The notes below the pieces were generated by a model. It was given only the letters and a program-made list of their open reading frames with translations, was not told where the DNA came from and did not search any database. Positions 12,900 through 21,620 of a stretch of 27,500 bases of DNA are shown piece by piece. Where the stretch lies: NCBI GenBank assembly GCA_024234365.1, contig JACKOK010000008.1:1-27500 (forward strand). The letters run 5' to 3'. The translations under genes and the position numbers were made by a program. Position 1 is the stretch's first letter; every line of letters begins with the position of its first letter. This stretch comes from Pseudomonadales bacterium. GTDB taxonomy: Bacteria > Pseudomonadota > Gammaproteobacteria > Pseudomonadales > Pseudohongiellaceae.

Positions 12900-14819
12900 A
12901 TGGGAAAAATCATTGGGATCGATCTGGGGACCACGAACTCTTGCGTGGCGATCATGGATGGCGGCAAGTCCAGAGTCATCGAGAACGCGGAAGGGGACCG
13001 TACCACACCGTCCATCATCGCGTTCACCAAAGACGGTGAGACACTGGTTGGTCAGCCTGCCAAGCGGCAGTCCGTGACCAACCCCAAGAACACACTGTTT
13101 GCGATCAAGCGCCTGATCGGTCGTCAGTACGGCGATGACGTGGTCCAGAAGGACATCAAGATGGTGCCCTATGAAATCGTCAAGGCCGACAATGGCGATG
13201 CCTGGGTGAGCGTGAACGGCGACAAGATGTCACCGCCGCAGATTTCTGCTCAGGTGCTCAAGAAAATGAAGAAAACCGCGGAAGACTTCCTGGGCGAACC
13301 CGTGACGGAAGCCGTGGTCACAGTTCCTGCCTACTTCAATGACTCCCAGCGCCAGGCAACCAAAGATGCCGGGCGCATCGCGGGTCTGGAAGTCAAGCGC
13401 ATCATCAACGAGCCTACAGCGGCTGCGCTTGCCTACGGGATGGACAAAAAGGCCGGTGATTCCACCGTGGCGGTGTTCGACCTTGGGGGCGGTACCTTTG
13501 ATATCTCGATCATCGAGATTGCGGAGACAGACGGCGAGCACACCTTTGAGGTGCTGTCCACGAACGGGGACACCTTCCTCGGTGGTGAAGACTTCGACCT
13601 GCGCCTGATCGAGTATCTGGCCGCTGAGTTCAAGAAGGAATCCGGCATGGATCTGCACAACGATCCGCTGGCCCTGCAGCGTCTGAAGGAAGCCGCAGAA
13701 AAGGCCAAGATCGAGCTGTCCTCCTCGCAGCAGACCGAAATCAACCTGCCCTACATCACGGCAGATGCCAGTGGTCCGAAGCACCTGGTGCAGAAACTGA
13801 CTCGCGCCAAGTTCGAATCCCTGGTGGAGGATCTGGTAGATCGCACCATGGGTCCGGTGAAGACGGCGCTGCAGGATGCCGGCCTGGACGTGGGCAAGAT
13901 TGATGACGTGATTCTGGTGGGCGGTCAGACCCGTATGCCGCTGGTACAGAAGAAAGTGGCCGACTTCTTCGGCAAGGAAGCTCGCCGTGACGTGAACCCT
14001 GACGAAGCGGTTGCGCTGGGTGCAGCGGTACAGGCGGCGGTACTGTCCGGTGAAGTGAATGACGTACTGCTGCTGGACGTGACACCGCTGTCCCTGGGTA
14101 TTGAGACCATGGGTGGGGTGGCCAGCATCCTGATCGAGAAGAACACCACGATTCCGACCAAGAAGACCCAGGTCTTCTCGACAGCGGATGACAACCAGAC
14201 AGCCGTGACCATCCATGTGGTACAGGGTGAGCGCAAGCAGGCATCCCAGAACAAGTCGCTGGGTCGTTTCGACCTGAGTGATATTCCGCCTGCGCCGCGC
14301 GGCATGCCGCAAATCGAGGTGGCTTTCGATCTGGACGCCAACGGCATTCTGAACGTGTCTGCGAAAGACAAGGCAACGGGCAAGGAACAGTCCATTGTCA
14401 TCAAGGCCTCCAGCGGTCTGTCGGATGAAGAGATTGAACGCATGGTCAAGGATGCCGAAGCGCATGCCGCCGATGACAAGAAGTTCGAGAAGCTGGTGAG
14501 CGTTCGCAACACCGCCGATGGCCTGATTCATGCCACTCGCAAGACGCTGGAAGAGGCCGGTGACAAGGTCGATGCCGCTGAGAAGGAGAAGATCGAGAGT
14601 GCCATGACGGCGCTGGAGCAGGCGATCAAGACCGACGATGTCGATGATATCGAAGCCAAGACCAAGGAGCTGACCGATGCTTCCTCCGGGCTGGCGCAGA
14701 AGATGTATGCCGAGAAGCAGGCGGAAGCCGGTGCTGCGGGCGCTGATTCGGCTCAGGCTGAAGGCGGTCACGACGATGCCGTGGATGCCGAGTTCGAGGA
14801 AGTGAAGGACGACAAGTAA
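12900..14819 (+). CDS. dnaK: Chaperone DnaK (Hsp70)
   Basis: DnaK is the main ATP-dependent Hsp70 chaperone. The 639-residue protein has the ATPase signature GIDLGTTNSCVAI (6-18), FDLGGGTFDISI near 200, and GGQTRMP near 340. The interdomain linker VLLLDVTPLSLG is near 395, followed by the peptide-binding domain, the helical lid, and an acidic C-terminus ending EEVKDDK that binds co-chaperones. AAGTGGAG precedes ATG 12900 by about 8 nt. It lies 177 bp after grpE with its own heat-shock-type promoter and ends in an intrinsic terminator. Confidence 0.98.
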   Translation: MGKIIGIDLGTTNSCVAIMDGGKSRVIENAEGDRTTPSIIAFTKDGETLVGQPAKRQSVTNPKNTLFAIKRLIGRQYGDDVVQKDIKMVPYEIVKADNGDAWVSVNGDKMSPPQISAQVLKKMKKTAEDFLGEPVTEAVVTVPAYFNDSQRQATKDAGRIAGLEVKRIINEPTAAALAYGMDKKAGDSTVAVFDLGGGTFDISIIEIAETDGEHTFEVLSTNGDTFLGGEDFDLRLIEYLAAEFKKESGMDLHNDPLALQRLKEAAEKAKIELSSSQQTEINLPYITADASGPKHLVQKLTRAKFESLVEDLVDRTMGPVKTALQDAGLDVGKIDDVILVGGQTRMPLVQKKVADFFGKEARRDVNPDEAVALGAAVQAAVLSGEVNDVLLLDVTPLSLGIETMGGVASILIEKNTTIPTKKTQVFSTADDNQTAVTIHVVQGERKQASQNKSLGRFDLSDIPPAPRGMPQIEVAFDLDANGILNVSAKDKATGKEQSIVIKASSGLSDEEIERMVKDAEAHAADDKKFEKLVSVRNTADGLIHATRKTLEEAGDKVDAAEKEKIESAMTALEQAIKTDDVDDIEAKTKELTDASSGLAQKMYAEKQAEAGAAGADSAQAEGGHDDAVDAEFEEVKDDK

Positions 14820-14867
14820 GGTGGTAGCGGGTGTCGTGTGATGCCCGCATCTGCCGATGCTGACGTG

Positions 14868-14903
14868 AAAAAACCGGATGAGCATTCCTCGTCTGGTTTT
14901 TTT
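14868..14903 (+). terminator. Intrinsic terminator between dnaK and dnaJ
   Basis: A-rich arm AAAAAACCGGATGAG (14868-14882), loop CATTC and arm 14888-14903 form a near-perfect stem with two GU pairs, ending in seven T. It should reduce read-through from dnaK into dnaJ. Confidence 0.8.
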
Positions 14904-14967
14904 GCGTTGAGAGGCGACGACACGAAATACCCTGTTTAACCCGCGTGAAGAGACAAAGAAGGCGACC

Positions 14968-16086
14968 ATGTCCAAACGAGATTATTACGAGGTGCTGGGC
15001 GTATCCCGCACGGCGACGGAAGCAGAGCTGAAGAAGGCCTACCGCCGCGTGGCGATGAAACACCATCCCGACCGCAACCCGGACGATGCCAGCTCGGAGG
15101 AGAAATTCAAGGAGGCCAATGAGGCTTTCGAGGTTCTGTCCGATGCGCAGAAGCGGGCTCGTTATGACCAGTATGGCCACGCCGGTGTCAACCAGCAGGG
15201 CGGTGGTGGCTCAGCGGATTTCGGTGATATTTTCGGCGATATTTTCGGTGATATTTTCGGCGGTGCCCGTGGCGCTGGCGCTCGCAGTCAGGTGCGCAAG
15301 GGAGCGGACCTGCGCTATACCCTGGAGCTGGATCTGGAGGAGGCCGTACGCGGCACCACGACCAAGATTCGTATTCCTGCAGCCGTGACCTGTAAAACCT
15401 GTGATGGCAGTGGGGCTAAAAAAGGCAGCAGCCCGGTGGAATGTACCACTTGTCACGGAATGGGCCAGGTGCGTATGCAGCAGGGTTTCTTTTCCGTTCA
15501 GCAGACCTGTCCGCGTTGCCAGGGCAGTGGCAAACAGATCAAGGACCCCTGTGGCACCTGCCATGGGCATGGCACGGTCGAGGAGCAGAAGACCCTGTCG
15601 GTGAAAGTGCCGGCAGGTGTGGATACCGGTGACCGTATTCGTTTGAGCGGAGAGGGTCAGCCGGGGGTAAACGGTGGGCCCAGTGGCGACCTCTATGTGC
15701 AGATTTCCGTGCGCAAACACAAGCTGTTTGAGCGCGATGGTATCGACCTGCACTGTGAGATACCCATCAGTTTTGTGGACGCAGCCCTGGGGGGCGAGCT
15801 GGAGATTCCTACCCTGGACGGTCGCGTCAAGCTGAAGATTCCAGCGGAAACCCAGACGGGCAAGCTGTTCCGTCTGCGTCACAAGGGCGTTACGCCGGTT
15901 CGTGGCGGGATTACCGGAGATCTGCTGTGTCGGGTGGTGGTGGAAACACCGGTGAAACTGACCAAGCGGCAGAAGGAGTTGCTGCAGGAATTCCACGATA
16001 TCGCCGAATCCGAGGGGCAGCAATCGCCGAAGAAAACCTCGTGGTTTGACGGCGTGAAGAAGTTTGTTGACGAGCTGCGTGCCTGA
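14968..16086 (+). CDS. dnaJ: Chaperone DnaJ (Hsp40)
   Basis: DnaJ delivers substrates to DnaK and stimulates its ATPase. The 372-residue protein has a J domain with HPD (33-35) and a Gly/Phe region at about 78-105 with three consecutive DIFG units encoded by a 12-nt tandem repeat (15223-15258). Four zinc-binding CXXCXGXG motifs are at C142/C145, C159/C162, C181/C184 and C195/C198, followed by two C-terminal beta domains. AAGAAGG precedes ATG 14968. It lies 148 bp after dnaK, behind a terminator, so its expression depends on read-through or on a promoter I could not identify. Confidence 0.98.
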   Translation: MSKRDYYEVLGVSRTATEAELKKAYRRVAMKHHPDRNPDDASSEEKFKEANEAFEVLSDAQKRARYDQYGHAGVNQQGGGGSADFGDIFGDIFGDIFGGARGAGARSQVRKGADLRYTLELDLEEAVRGTTTKIRIPAAVTCKTCDGSGAKKGSSPVECTTCHGMGQVRMQQGFFSVQQTCPRCQGSGKQIKDPCGTCHGHGTVEEQKTLSVKVPAGVDTGDRIRLSGEGQPGVNGGPSGDLYVQISVRKHKLFERDGIDLHCEIPISFVDAALGGELEIPTLDGRVKLKIPAETQTGKLFRLRHKGVTPVRGGITGDLLCRVVVETPVKLTKRQKELLQEFHDIAESEGQQSPKKTSWFDGVKKFVDELRA

Positions 16087-16099
16087 TTCAGGCACGCAG
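16075..16099 (+). repeat. Perfect 12-bp palindrome spanning the dnaJ stop codon
   Basis: CTGCGTGCCTGA (16075-16086) and TCAGGCACGCAG (16088-16099) flank a single T. The last codons and the TGA stop of dnaJ lie inside the first arm. No T-run follows on either strand, so it is not a classical terminator. A shorter palindrome TTAACAG-C-CTGTTAA (16113-16127) lies just beyond it, before convergent adenosine kinase. Confidence 0.7.
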
Positions 16100-16142
16100 T
16101 GATGTCCCCGCGTTAACAGCCTGTTAAGTCCTGTTCTGGGGT

Positions 16143-17141
16143 TTACAGCCCCAGACGCTCCAGCACTTCCCGGTGCTGCTCGGGGGACAGGCGCGGCCCG
16201 AACTGTGAGACCACCAGAGACGAGGCGAGACTGGCAATTTTGCCGCAAGTCTCAAAATCGTAGCCTTTGCTCAGGCCATAGAGAAACGCCCCTGAAAACA
16301 TGTCTCCCGCGCCATTGGAGTCGATGGCCCGCACATGGTGGGGCGCCACATCCATATAGCGCTCCCCATCGAACAGTTTCGCGCCCTTTGCACCCAGCGT
16401 GATGGCGAACTGTTTGGCCTTGCCTTTCAGTGCCTCGCAGGCGGCATCAAGCGTGTCTGTACCGGACCACAACATGGCCTCCTTCTCGTTGCAGAAGAGC
16501 AGGTCCACCCCTTCACCGATGAACTCGTTCACGCCATCACGGAAGTATTCCACCATGGCAGGGTCAGAGAAGGTCATGGCGAATTTCACCCCGGCCTCAC
16601 GGGCATGACGTTTCAGGTCGAGCACGGCACTCTTGGCCGATTCAGACGTGACCAGATAGCCCTCAACATAGACGTAGCGTGACTGGCTGACCGCCTCGTA
16701 GTGCAGCTCATCGACGGACACGGTTTCGGAAATACCGAGCGAGGTCAGCATGGTGCGCTCGGCGTCCGGCGTGACCATTACCAGGCAACGCCCGGTGACA
16801 CCATCCGGACGTTCCAGTCCGAGATTGGTCTCAATATTGTGATCGCCCAGCTCCTTCATGTAGAAGTGCCCGGCCTCGTCATTGGCAACCTTGCAGGAAT
16901 AGAAGACGCTGGCGCCGAACTGGCTGAGGGCAAACATGGAATTGGCGGCGGAACCGCCACCGGCTCTTTTCTTCAGGCCATAACGCTCGATCAGCAGCTC
17001 AAGAAGGGATTGCTGTTTGTTCTCGTCGATCAGGGTCATGAAGCCCTTCTCGATGCCTGCATCAAGAAAGAACTGATCGTCTACTTCGAACTCCTTGTCC
17101 ACCAGCGCGTTGCCGATGCCGTATACGTCGTATTTTTCCAT
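16143..17141 (-). CDS. Adenosine kinase-like PfkB family sugar kinase
   Basis: The 332-residue protein is a ribokinase/PfkB-fold kinase of the type annotated as adenosine kinase in Gammaproteobacteria. Such enzymes phosphorylate a nucleoside or sugar hydroxyl with ATP. The glycine-rich substrate lid motif is GGGSAANS (61-68), and the anion hole with the catalytic aspartate is DSNGAGDMF (274-282). YGIGNALVDKEFEV near the N-terminus is typical of this adenosine-kinase subgroup. It follows hemL on the same strand with a 29-bp gap and may be the last gene of the hemJ-thiD-thiE-hemL unit. Substrate specificity is not proven by the sequence. Confidence 0.85.
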   Translation of the reverse strand: MEKYDVYGIGNALVDKEFEVDDQFFLDAGIEKGFMTLIDENKQQSLLELLIERYGLKKRAGGGSAANSMFALSQFGASVFYSCKVANDEAGHFYMKELGDHNIETNLGLERPDGVTGRCLVMVTPDAERTMLTSLGISETVSVDELHYEAVSQSRYVYVEGYLVTSESAKSAVLDLKRHAREAGVKFAMTFSDPAMVEYFRDGVNEFIGEGVDLLFCNEKEAMLWSGTDTLDAACEALKGKAKQFAITLGAKGAKLFDGERYMDVAPHHVRAIDSNGAGDMFSGAFLYGLSKGYDFETCGKIASLASSLVVSQFGPRLSPEQHREVLERLGL

Positions 17142-17170
17142 GTTGTGCGCTTATCCTGCCTGTGTCGGGT

Positions 17171-18478
17171 TTAAAGGGATGCAAACGCGATTTCTGCGGC
17201 ATCCAGTGTTTTGTTGATTTCCTCTTCGCCGTGCGCGCTGGATACGAAACCGGCCTCAAAGGCTGAGGGTGCCAGGTAGACCCCGTTTTGCAGCATGCTG
17301 TGAAAGTAGCGGTGGAAGCGGTCTACGTTGCAGGCCATTACCTGGTCGAAGCGGGTAATTTCCTGCTCCTCACTGAAGAAGCAGCCAAACATGCCACCGA
17401 TCTGGTGCGTTGTGAAAGGAATGCCTGCCGCTGCAGCACGCTCACGCAGCCCCTGCGTCAACATCTGGCTGCGCTGGCTCAGTGTCTCGTAGAACCCGGG
17501 TTGTTGGATGGCGTTCAACATGGCAAGACCGGCGGCGACTGCCAGCGGGCTGCCGGCAAGCGTACCGGCCTGATAGACGGGCCCCATCGGAGCGATCAGC
17601 TCCATGATTTCGCGTTTGCCACCGAAGGCGCCAACGGGCAGGCCGCCGCCGATGACCTTGCCCAGCGCTGTCAGGTCCGGGGTAACGCCATAGTGGGACT
17701 GGGCCCCTCCCAATGCAACACGGAAGCCGGTCATGACCTCATCGAAAATCAGCACGCTGCCGTACTGGTCACAGAGTGCTCGCATGGTTTCCAGATAGCC
17801 TGGTACGGGGGGGACCATATTCATGTTGCCGGCCACTGGCTCCACAATGATGCAGGCAATTTCATTGCCGTGTTGCTCAAACAATTGTGTGAGGCTGTCG
17901 GCATCGTTGTAGGGCAGCACGAAGGTCTGGTCTGTATAGGCCTTGGGAACGCCCAGGGAGTCCGGTTCACCCAGCGTGAGGGCGCCGGAACCCGCCTTCA
18001 CCAGCAGGCCGTCCACATGGCCGTGATAGCAGCCCTCAAACTTCACCACCTTGTCTCGGCGGGTATAACCGCGGGCCAGGCGGATGGCGCTCATGGTGGC
18101 TTCCGTGCCGGAAGTTACCAGACGTACACGTTCGATGGAGGGCACGAGTTGGCAGATGGTCCTGGCAATGGTGACTTCGGCCTCGGTGGAGGCGCCATAG
18201 CCGAGGCCGTGGCTGAGCTGTTCCTGCAGGGCTGCAATCACATCGGGATGACGATGCCCAAGAATCAAAGGCCCCCAGGCCCCCACATAATCGATGTAGC
18301 GGTTGTTGTCTTCGTCCGTCAGCCAGGCGCCTTCGCCACCCTGAAAAAACAGCGGGTTGCCACCCACGCCGCGAAAAGCGCGGACAGGGGAGTTTACCCC
18401 ACCGGGGATATAGTGCTGGGCTTCTTCAAATAGCGCGGCGGAACGACGGATTGGCTTGTTGGCAGTGGACTCGGTCAC
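17171..18478 (-). CDS. hemL: Glutamate-1-semialdehyde 2,1-aminomutase
   Basis: HemL is the PLP enzyme that converts glutamate-1-semialdehyde to 5-aminolevulinate, the first committed tetrapyrrole precursor in the C5 pathway. The product is 435 residues from the chosen start. Visible motifs are HYIPGGVNSPVRAF near 22-35, SGTEATMSA (123-131), FDEVMTGFR near 245, and the PLP lysine K274 in LGKVIGGGLPVGAFGG. I chose GTG 18478 because AGAGG lies about 11 nt upstream. The frame is open to a TTG at 18505 that has no Shine-Dalgarno and would leave a 3-bp gap to thiE, so 444 residues is the alternative. It lies close behind thiE (30 bp). Confidence 0.93.
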   Translation of the reverse strand: MTESTANKPIRRSAALFEEAQHYIPGGVNSPVRAFRGVGGNPLFFQGGEGAWLTDEDNNRYIDYVGAWGPLILGHRHPDVIAALQEQLSHGLGYGASTEAEVTIARTICQLVPSIERVRLVTSGTEATMSAIRLARGYTRRDKVVKFEGCYHGHVDGLLVKAGSGALTLGEPDSLGVPKAYTDQTFVLPYNDADSLTQLFEQHGNEIACIIVEPVAGNMNMVPPVPGYLETMRALCDQYGSVLIFDEVMTGFRVALGGAQSHYGVTPDLTALGKVIGGGLPVGAFGGKREIMELIAPMGPVYQAGTLAGSPLAVAAGLAMLNAIQQPGFYETLSQRSQMLTQGLRERAAAAGIPFTTHQIGGMFGCFFSEEQEITRFDQVMACNVDRFHRYFHSMLQNGVYLAPSAFEAGFVSSAHGEEEINKTLDAAEIAFASL

Positions 18479-18508
18479 GGAACGGTTTACCTCTTTCGGG
18501 TGCAACAG

Positions 18509-19153
18509 TCACCGATGGGCACTCACACTGAAACAGGCATTCAGTTGGCGGACCCTTTCGCTGACGTCGGGATGGGCAAAAAGATAGTGGATGGCTGCGA
18601 GCATATCCGCGCCGGCAGACACCAGAGGGCTGCCATTGTCAGCGTTGATGCCCCCAATTGCAACAATGGGCAGGTGCAGCCGAGCCTTTGCCCGGGACAG
18701 GATAGCGGTGTCCGCGGGTGGCGCCAGAGGTTTTGTCTGCGAGGGGTAGAAGCGCCCGAAAGCCACATAACTGGCGCCGTCAGCCTGCGCCTGCAGCGCC
18801 CGCTCAAGATCGTTATGGCAGGTGACACCGATGATGGCATCCCTGCCTAACAGGGTTCGTGCCTGGGTGAGTGTTGCATCGGACTTCCCCAGGTGTACGC
18901 CATCGGCCCCTGCCTGCAGGCATAGCTGGGGATCGTCATTGATCAGCAACGGCGTATCGTAACGCCGACACAGGGGGAGCAATTGCTGCACTTCTGCAAG
19001 CTGCTGTTCCCGGCTTGCCCGTTTGTTGCGGTATTGCAGCAGGCTCAACCCAGTTGCCAAAGCGGCTTCCACGCGCTCATAGAGCAGGTTTCCAGGCAGG
19101 AGTTCGGGGGCGGTGATGGCGTAAATCCCCCGAGTGTTATTCCATTGCGTCAT
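18509..19153 (-). CDS. thiE: Thiamine-phosphate synthase
   Basis: ThiE joins the pyrimidine (HMP-PP) and thiazole phosphates to make thiamine phosphate. The 214-residue TIM barrel shows YAITAPEL near 10-17, LLQYRNK, LLINDDPQLCLQAGADGVHLGKSD with its metal- and phosphate-binding residues (near 72-96), FGRFYPSQTK, and VAIGGINADN (near 166-175). ATG 19153 starts the family N-terminus, 2 nt after the thiD stop; the longer open frame upstream lies within thiD in another frame and is spurious. It sits between thiD and hemL in one transcription unit. Confidence 0.94.
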   Translation of the reverse strand: MTQWNNTRGIYAITAPELLPGNLLYERVEAALATGLSLLQYRNKRASREQQLAEVQQLLPLCRRYDTPLLINDDPQLCLQAGADGVHLGKSDATLTQARTLLGRDAIIGVTCHNDLERALQAQADGASYVAFGRFYPSQTKPLAPPADTAILSRAKARLHLPIVAIGGINADNGSPLVSAGADMLAAIHYLFAHPDVSERVRQLNACFSVSAHR

Positions 19154-19155
19154 TC

Positions 19156-19950
19156 CTATGTGTTCCAGTACGCGCGATCGGGCAACCATTGTCCGAAGCC
19201 AGGGCGGCTTCCTGCCTGCAGGGATTCCCAGGTGTACTGCTGGGCGCGGCGCGCTGCCTCCCCGATCGCGAAGCCGTGGGCGAGATAAGCGGCGAGGCTC
19301 GCGGCGAGCGTACAGCCGGAACCGTGGTATTCGTGTGGCAGGCGGGGCCATTCGAAACGCTGTACCGGGCTGTGGTCGGTATACAGCGAATTGATCACGT
19401 AGCGGGTATCGGCATGGGTGCCGGTAAGCAGGACATGCTTGCAGCCCAGCTCCAGCAGGGAGGCCGCGCCAGCGTCCTGGGTGTCAGCAAAGGGGCTCAG
19501 TGCTTCGAGCTCTCGGGTATTGGGGGTGAGGACATGGGTCTGCGGCAAGAGCAGGGATTTCATCGCGCTGGCCACATCCTCGCTGGAGAATTCGTAGCCG
19601 CCACCCGCCCACAGGATGGGGTCGAGCACAACGGGAATCTGCGGATAGTCTTTCAATATGGTGTGAATGACCTCCATGCTTTGCACGCTGCCCAGCAGGC
19701 CGATCTTGATGGCCTGCACGCTGACATCCTCCAGCACGGCGCGGGCCTGTTGCACCAGCAGTGCCGGCGCCACGCTTTCGGCGGCGAGGACATTGCGGGA
19801 GTCCTGAACGGTCAGGGAGGTGATGACCGGCAGGCAATGGCAGCCGGCGCTGAACAGCGCCTCAATATCGGCCTGTATGCCGGCGCCGCCGGAAGGGTCC
19901 AGGCCTGAGAAGCACAGTACCCGGGGTTTGTTGGCATTGTCAGTGCTCAC
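19156..19950 (-). CDS. thiD: Hydroxymethylpyrimidine/phosphomethylpyrimidine kinase
   Basis: ThiD phosphorylates HMP and HMP-P to supply the pyrimidine half of thiamine. The 264-residue ribokinase-fold protein shows LCFSGLDPSGGAGIQADIE near 12-30, LDPILWAGGGYEF (a variant of the usual VLDPVM segment), LTPNTRELEAL, and the C-terminal anion hole in HEYHGSGCTLAASLAAYLAHG. The start codon is GTG (19950-19948). thiE begins 2 nt after its stop, and hemJ ends 32 nt upstream, leaving no room for a TPP riboswitch. Confidence 0.92.
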   Translation of the reverse strand: MSTDNANKPRVLCFSGLDPSGGAGIQADIEALFSAGCHCLPVITSLTVQDSRNVLAAESVAPALLVQQARAVLEDVSVQAIKIGLLGSVQSMEVIHTILKDYPQIPVVLDPILWAGGGYEFSSEDVASAMKSLLLPQTHVLTPNTRELEALSPFADTQDAGAASLLELGCKHVLLTGTHADTRYVINSLYTDHSPVQRFEWPRLPHEYHGSGCTLAASLAAYLAHGFAIGEAARRAQQYTWESLQAGSRPGFGQWLPDRAYWNT

Positions 19951-19982
19951 TTTGGGTTGCCCGTCCTGATCAACTGTGTGCG

Positions 19983-20405
19983 CTAGAAGGGTTTGACGAC
20001 CACCAGAATCACGATGCCCAGCAGCATGAACACCGGGACCTCATTGAAATACCGATAAAACACATGGCTGCGAGTATTCTTGCCATCGCGGAACTGGCCC
20101 AGGATACGCCAGCAGAAGTAATGGTAGACGAGCAGCAGGACGACCAGCATCAGCTTGGCGTGCATCCAGGGGGCGCTCATGTAATAGGCGGGGTTGAAGC
20201 TGATCAGCCAGGTGCCCAGGATGACGGTGGCGATGGCCGAGGGAGTGGCGATGCCCCGATAGAGCTTGCGCTCCATGATGACAAAACGGTCTTTGCTGAC
20301 CTGATCTTCGGCGCTGGCGTGGTACACAAACAGGCGAGGCAGATAGAAAATGGCTGCAAACCAGCAGATGACGGCGATGATGTGAAACGCTTTGACCCAG
20401 AGCAT
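19983..20405 (-). CDS. hemJ: Protoporphyrinogen IX oxidase HemJ
   Basis: HemJ is the membrane-bound, heme-containing enzyme that oxidises protoporphyrinogen IX to protoporphyrin IX in many Gram-negative bacteria that lack HemG and HemY. The 140-residue product has about four membrane helices, beginning MLWVKAFHIIAVICWFAA and including MHAKLMLVVLLLVYHYFCW, with the conserved histidines and the YRYFNEVPVFMLL segment. ATG 20405 follows GGGGGA; the frame is open to 20525, but the upstream part lacks family sequence. It is the first gene of a minus-strand run leading to thiD-thiE-hemL, which puts two heme-pathway genes in one unit. It diverges from argC. Confidence 0.9.
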   Translation of the reverse strand: MLWVKAFHIIAVICWFAAIFYLPRLFVYHASAEDQVSKDRFVIMERKLYRGIATPSAIATVILGTWLISFNPAYYMSAPWMHAKLMLVVLLLVYHYFCWRILGQFRDGKNTRSHVFYRYFNEVPVFMLLGIVILVVVKPF

Positions 20406-20478
20406 GAGATCCCCCGTAATGCGATGTCCGGTCAATGGACGCCTGCGCAGAGCGGCTACACTAGCACAGCTGAGAAAA

Positions 20479-20507
20479 TGGATACAGTCACAAAACAGGG
20501 GTATCAT
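20479..20507 (+). promoter_or_regulatory. Possible argC promoter
   Basis: TGGATA (20479-20484), a 17-bp spacer and TATCAT (20502-20507), about 50 nt before the argC start. The -35 matches four of six consensus bases. No ArgR box is apparent. Confidence 0.3.
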
Positions 20508-20560
20508 GCCCGGCTCGAAATTCAAGGTTCAGGCCCGTATTGCGCGGCGAGGAGGTCTCC

Positions 20561-21598
20561 ATGATCAAGGTAGGTATTGTTGGTGGCACAGGGTACACCG
20601 GCGTGGAGTTGCTGCGTCTGCTGGCACCCCGTCAGGATGTTCGCCTGGAGGTCATCACTTCCCGTGAGCTGCAGGGAACCCCGGTGTCAGACCTGTTCCC
20701 GAACCTGCGCGGGTTTGTGGATCTGCCTTTTTCCTCGCCGGATACCGAGGCGCTGTTTGCTTGTGATGTGGTTTTTTATGCCACCCCTCATGCCGTGGCG
20801 ATGAAGACGGTGCCTGCGCTGCTCAAGCGCGGTGTGCGGGTAATCGATCTGTCCGCCGATTTCCGTCTGAAGGACCGGGCGCTGTGGGAGAAGTGGTACA
20901 AGGTGACGCACGAGAGCCCGGAATATCTGGCCGAGGCGGTATACGGCCTGCCGGAAATCAATCGGGCGAAGATTGCGGGGGCGCAGTTGTTGGCGGTGCC
21001 GGGCTGTTACCCCACCTCCATTCAGCTGGGCTTTTTGCCCTTGCTGGAGGCGGGCATGGTGGATACGGCATATCTGATCGCCGATGCCAAGTCCGGTGTC
21101 AGTGGCGCCGGCCGCAAGGCCAGTGTGGGCAGCCTGTTGACGGAAGCCTCGGAGTCTCTCAGCGCCTATGGGGTCTCGGGGCATCGTCATTTGCCGGAGA
21201 TCTGCCAGGGGCTGGATTCCTACGCGGGTGAGCAGGTCAAGTTGACGTTTATTCCACATCTCACTCCCATGATCCGGGGTATTCACTCCACCCTGTATGC
21301 ACCGTTGAGAGAGGGCAAGGATCCTGCCGTTATCCAGCAGCTGTTTGAGAACCGTTACGCCAACGAGCCCTTTGTGGATGTCTTGCCGCAGGGGCAGTAT
21401 CCGGCAACGCGCAATGTGCGGGGTGCCAACCGTTGCCAGATCGGTGTCTGCTATCTGCCCGCCAATAATATGGTGGTTGTGTTGTCGGTGATCGACAACC
21501 TGGTCAAGGGGGCGTCCGGTCAGGCTGTGCAGAACATGAATATCATGTTTGGCCTGGACGAAGAGGAAGGGCTGCGCAACGTAGCACTGCTTCCCTAA
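20561..21598 (+). CDS. argC: N-acetyl-gamma-glutamyl-phosphate reductase
   Basis: ArgC reduces N-acetylglutamyl phosphate to the semialdehyde with NADPH, the third step of arginine synthesis. The 345-residue protein has the nucleotide-binding GGTGYTG (8-14), IDLSADFRL (95-103), the catalytic cysteine C149 in VPGCYPTS, and HRHLPEI further on. ATG 20561 follows the strong Shine-Dalgarno GAGGAGG and matches the family N-terminus; the frame is open upstream to 20540. It heads a run with the DUF6776-like gene and bactofilin, as in Pseudomonas. Confidence 0.96.
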   Translation: MIKVGIVGGTGYTGVELLRLLAPRQDVRLEVITSRELQGTPVSDLFPNLRGFVDLPFSSPDTEALFACDVVFYATPHAVAMKTVPALLKRGVRVIDLSADFRLKDRALWEKWYKVTHESPEYLAEAVYGLPEINRAKIAGAQLLAVPGCYPTSIQLGFLPLLEAGMVDTAYLIADAKSGVSGAGRKASVGSLLTEASESLSAYGVSGHRHLPEICQGLDSYAGEQVKLTFIPHLTPMIRGIHSTLYAPLREGKDPAVIQQLFENRYANEPFVDVLPQGQYPATRNVRGANRCQIGVCYLPANNMVVVLSVIDNLVKGASGQAVQNMNIMFGLDEEEGLRNVALLP

Positions 21599-21620
21599 GG
21601 CTGCGCGGGGTCGTCTTGCG

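Noticed and set aside
13230..14975. A 581-residue minus-strand reading frame antisense to dnaK
   Set aside because: This is a well-known type of long antisense frame opposite dnaK caused by codon bias; it has no start signals or domains.
15223..15258. The 12-nt tandem repeat in dnaJ as an unusual expansion
   Set aside because: E. coli DnaJ has nearly the same three DIFG-type units in its Gly/Phe region, so the protein is normal.
19951..19982. TPP riboswitch before thiD
   Set aside because: Only 32 nt separate hemJ and thiD, too short for a THI element.
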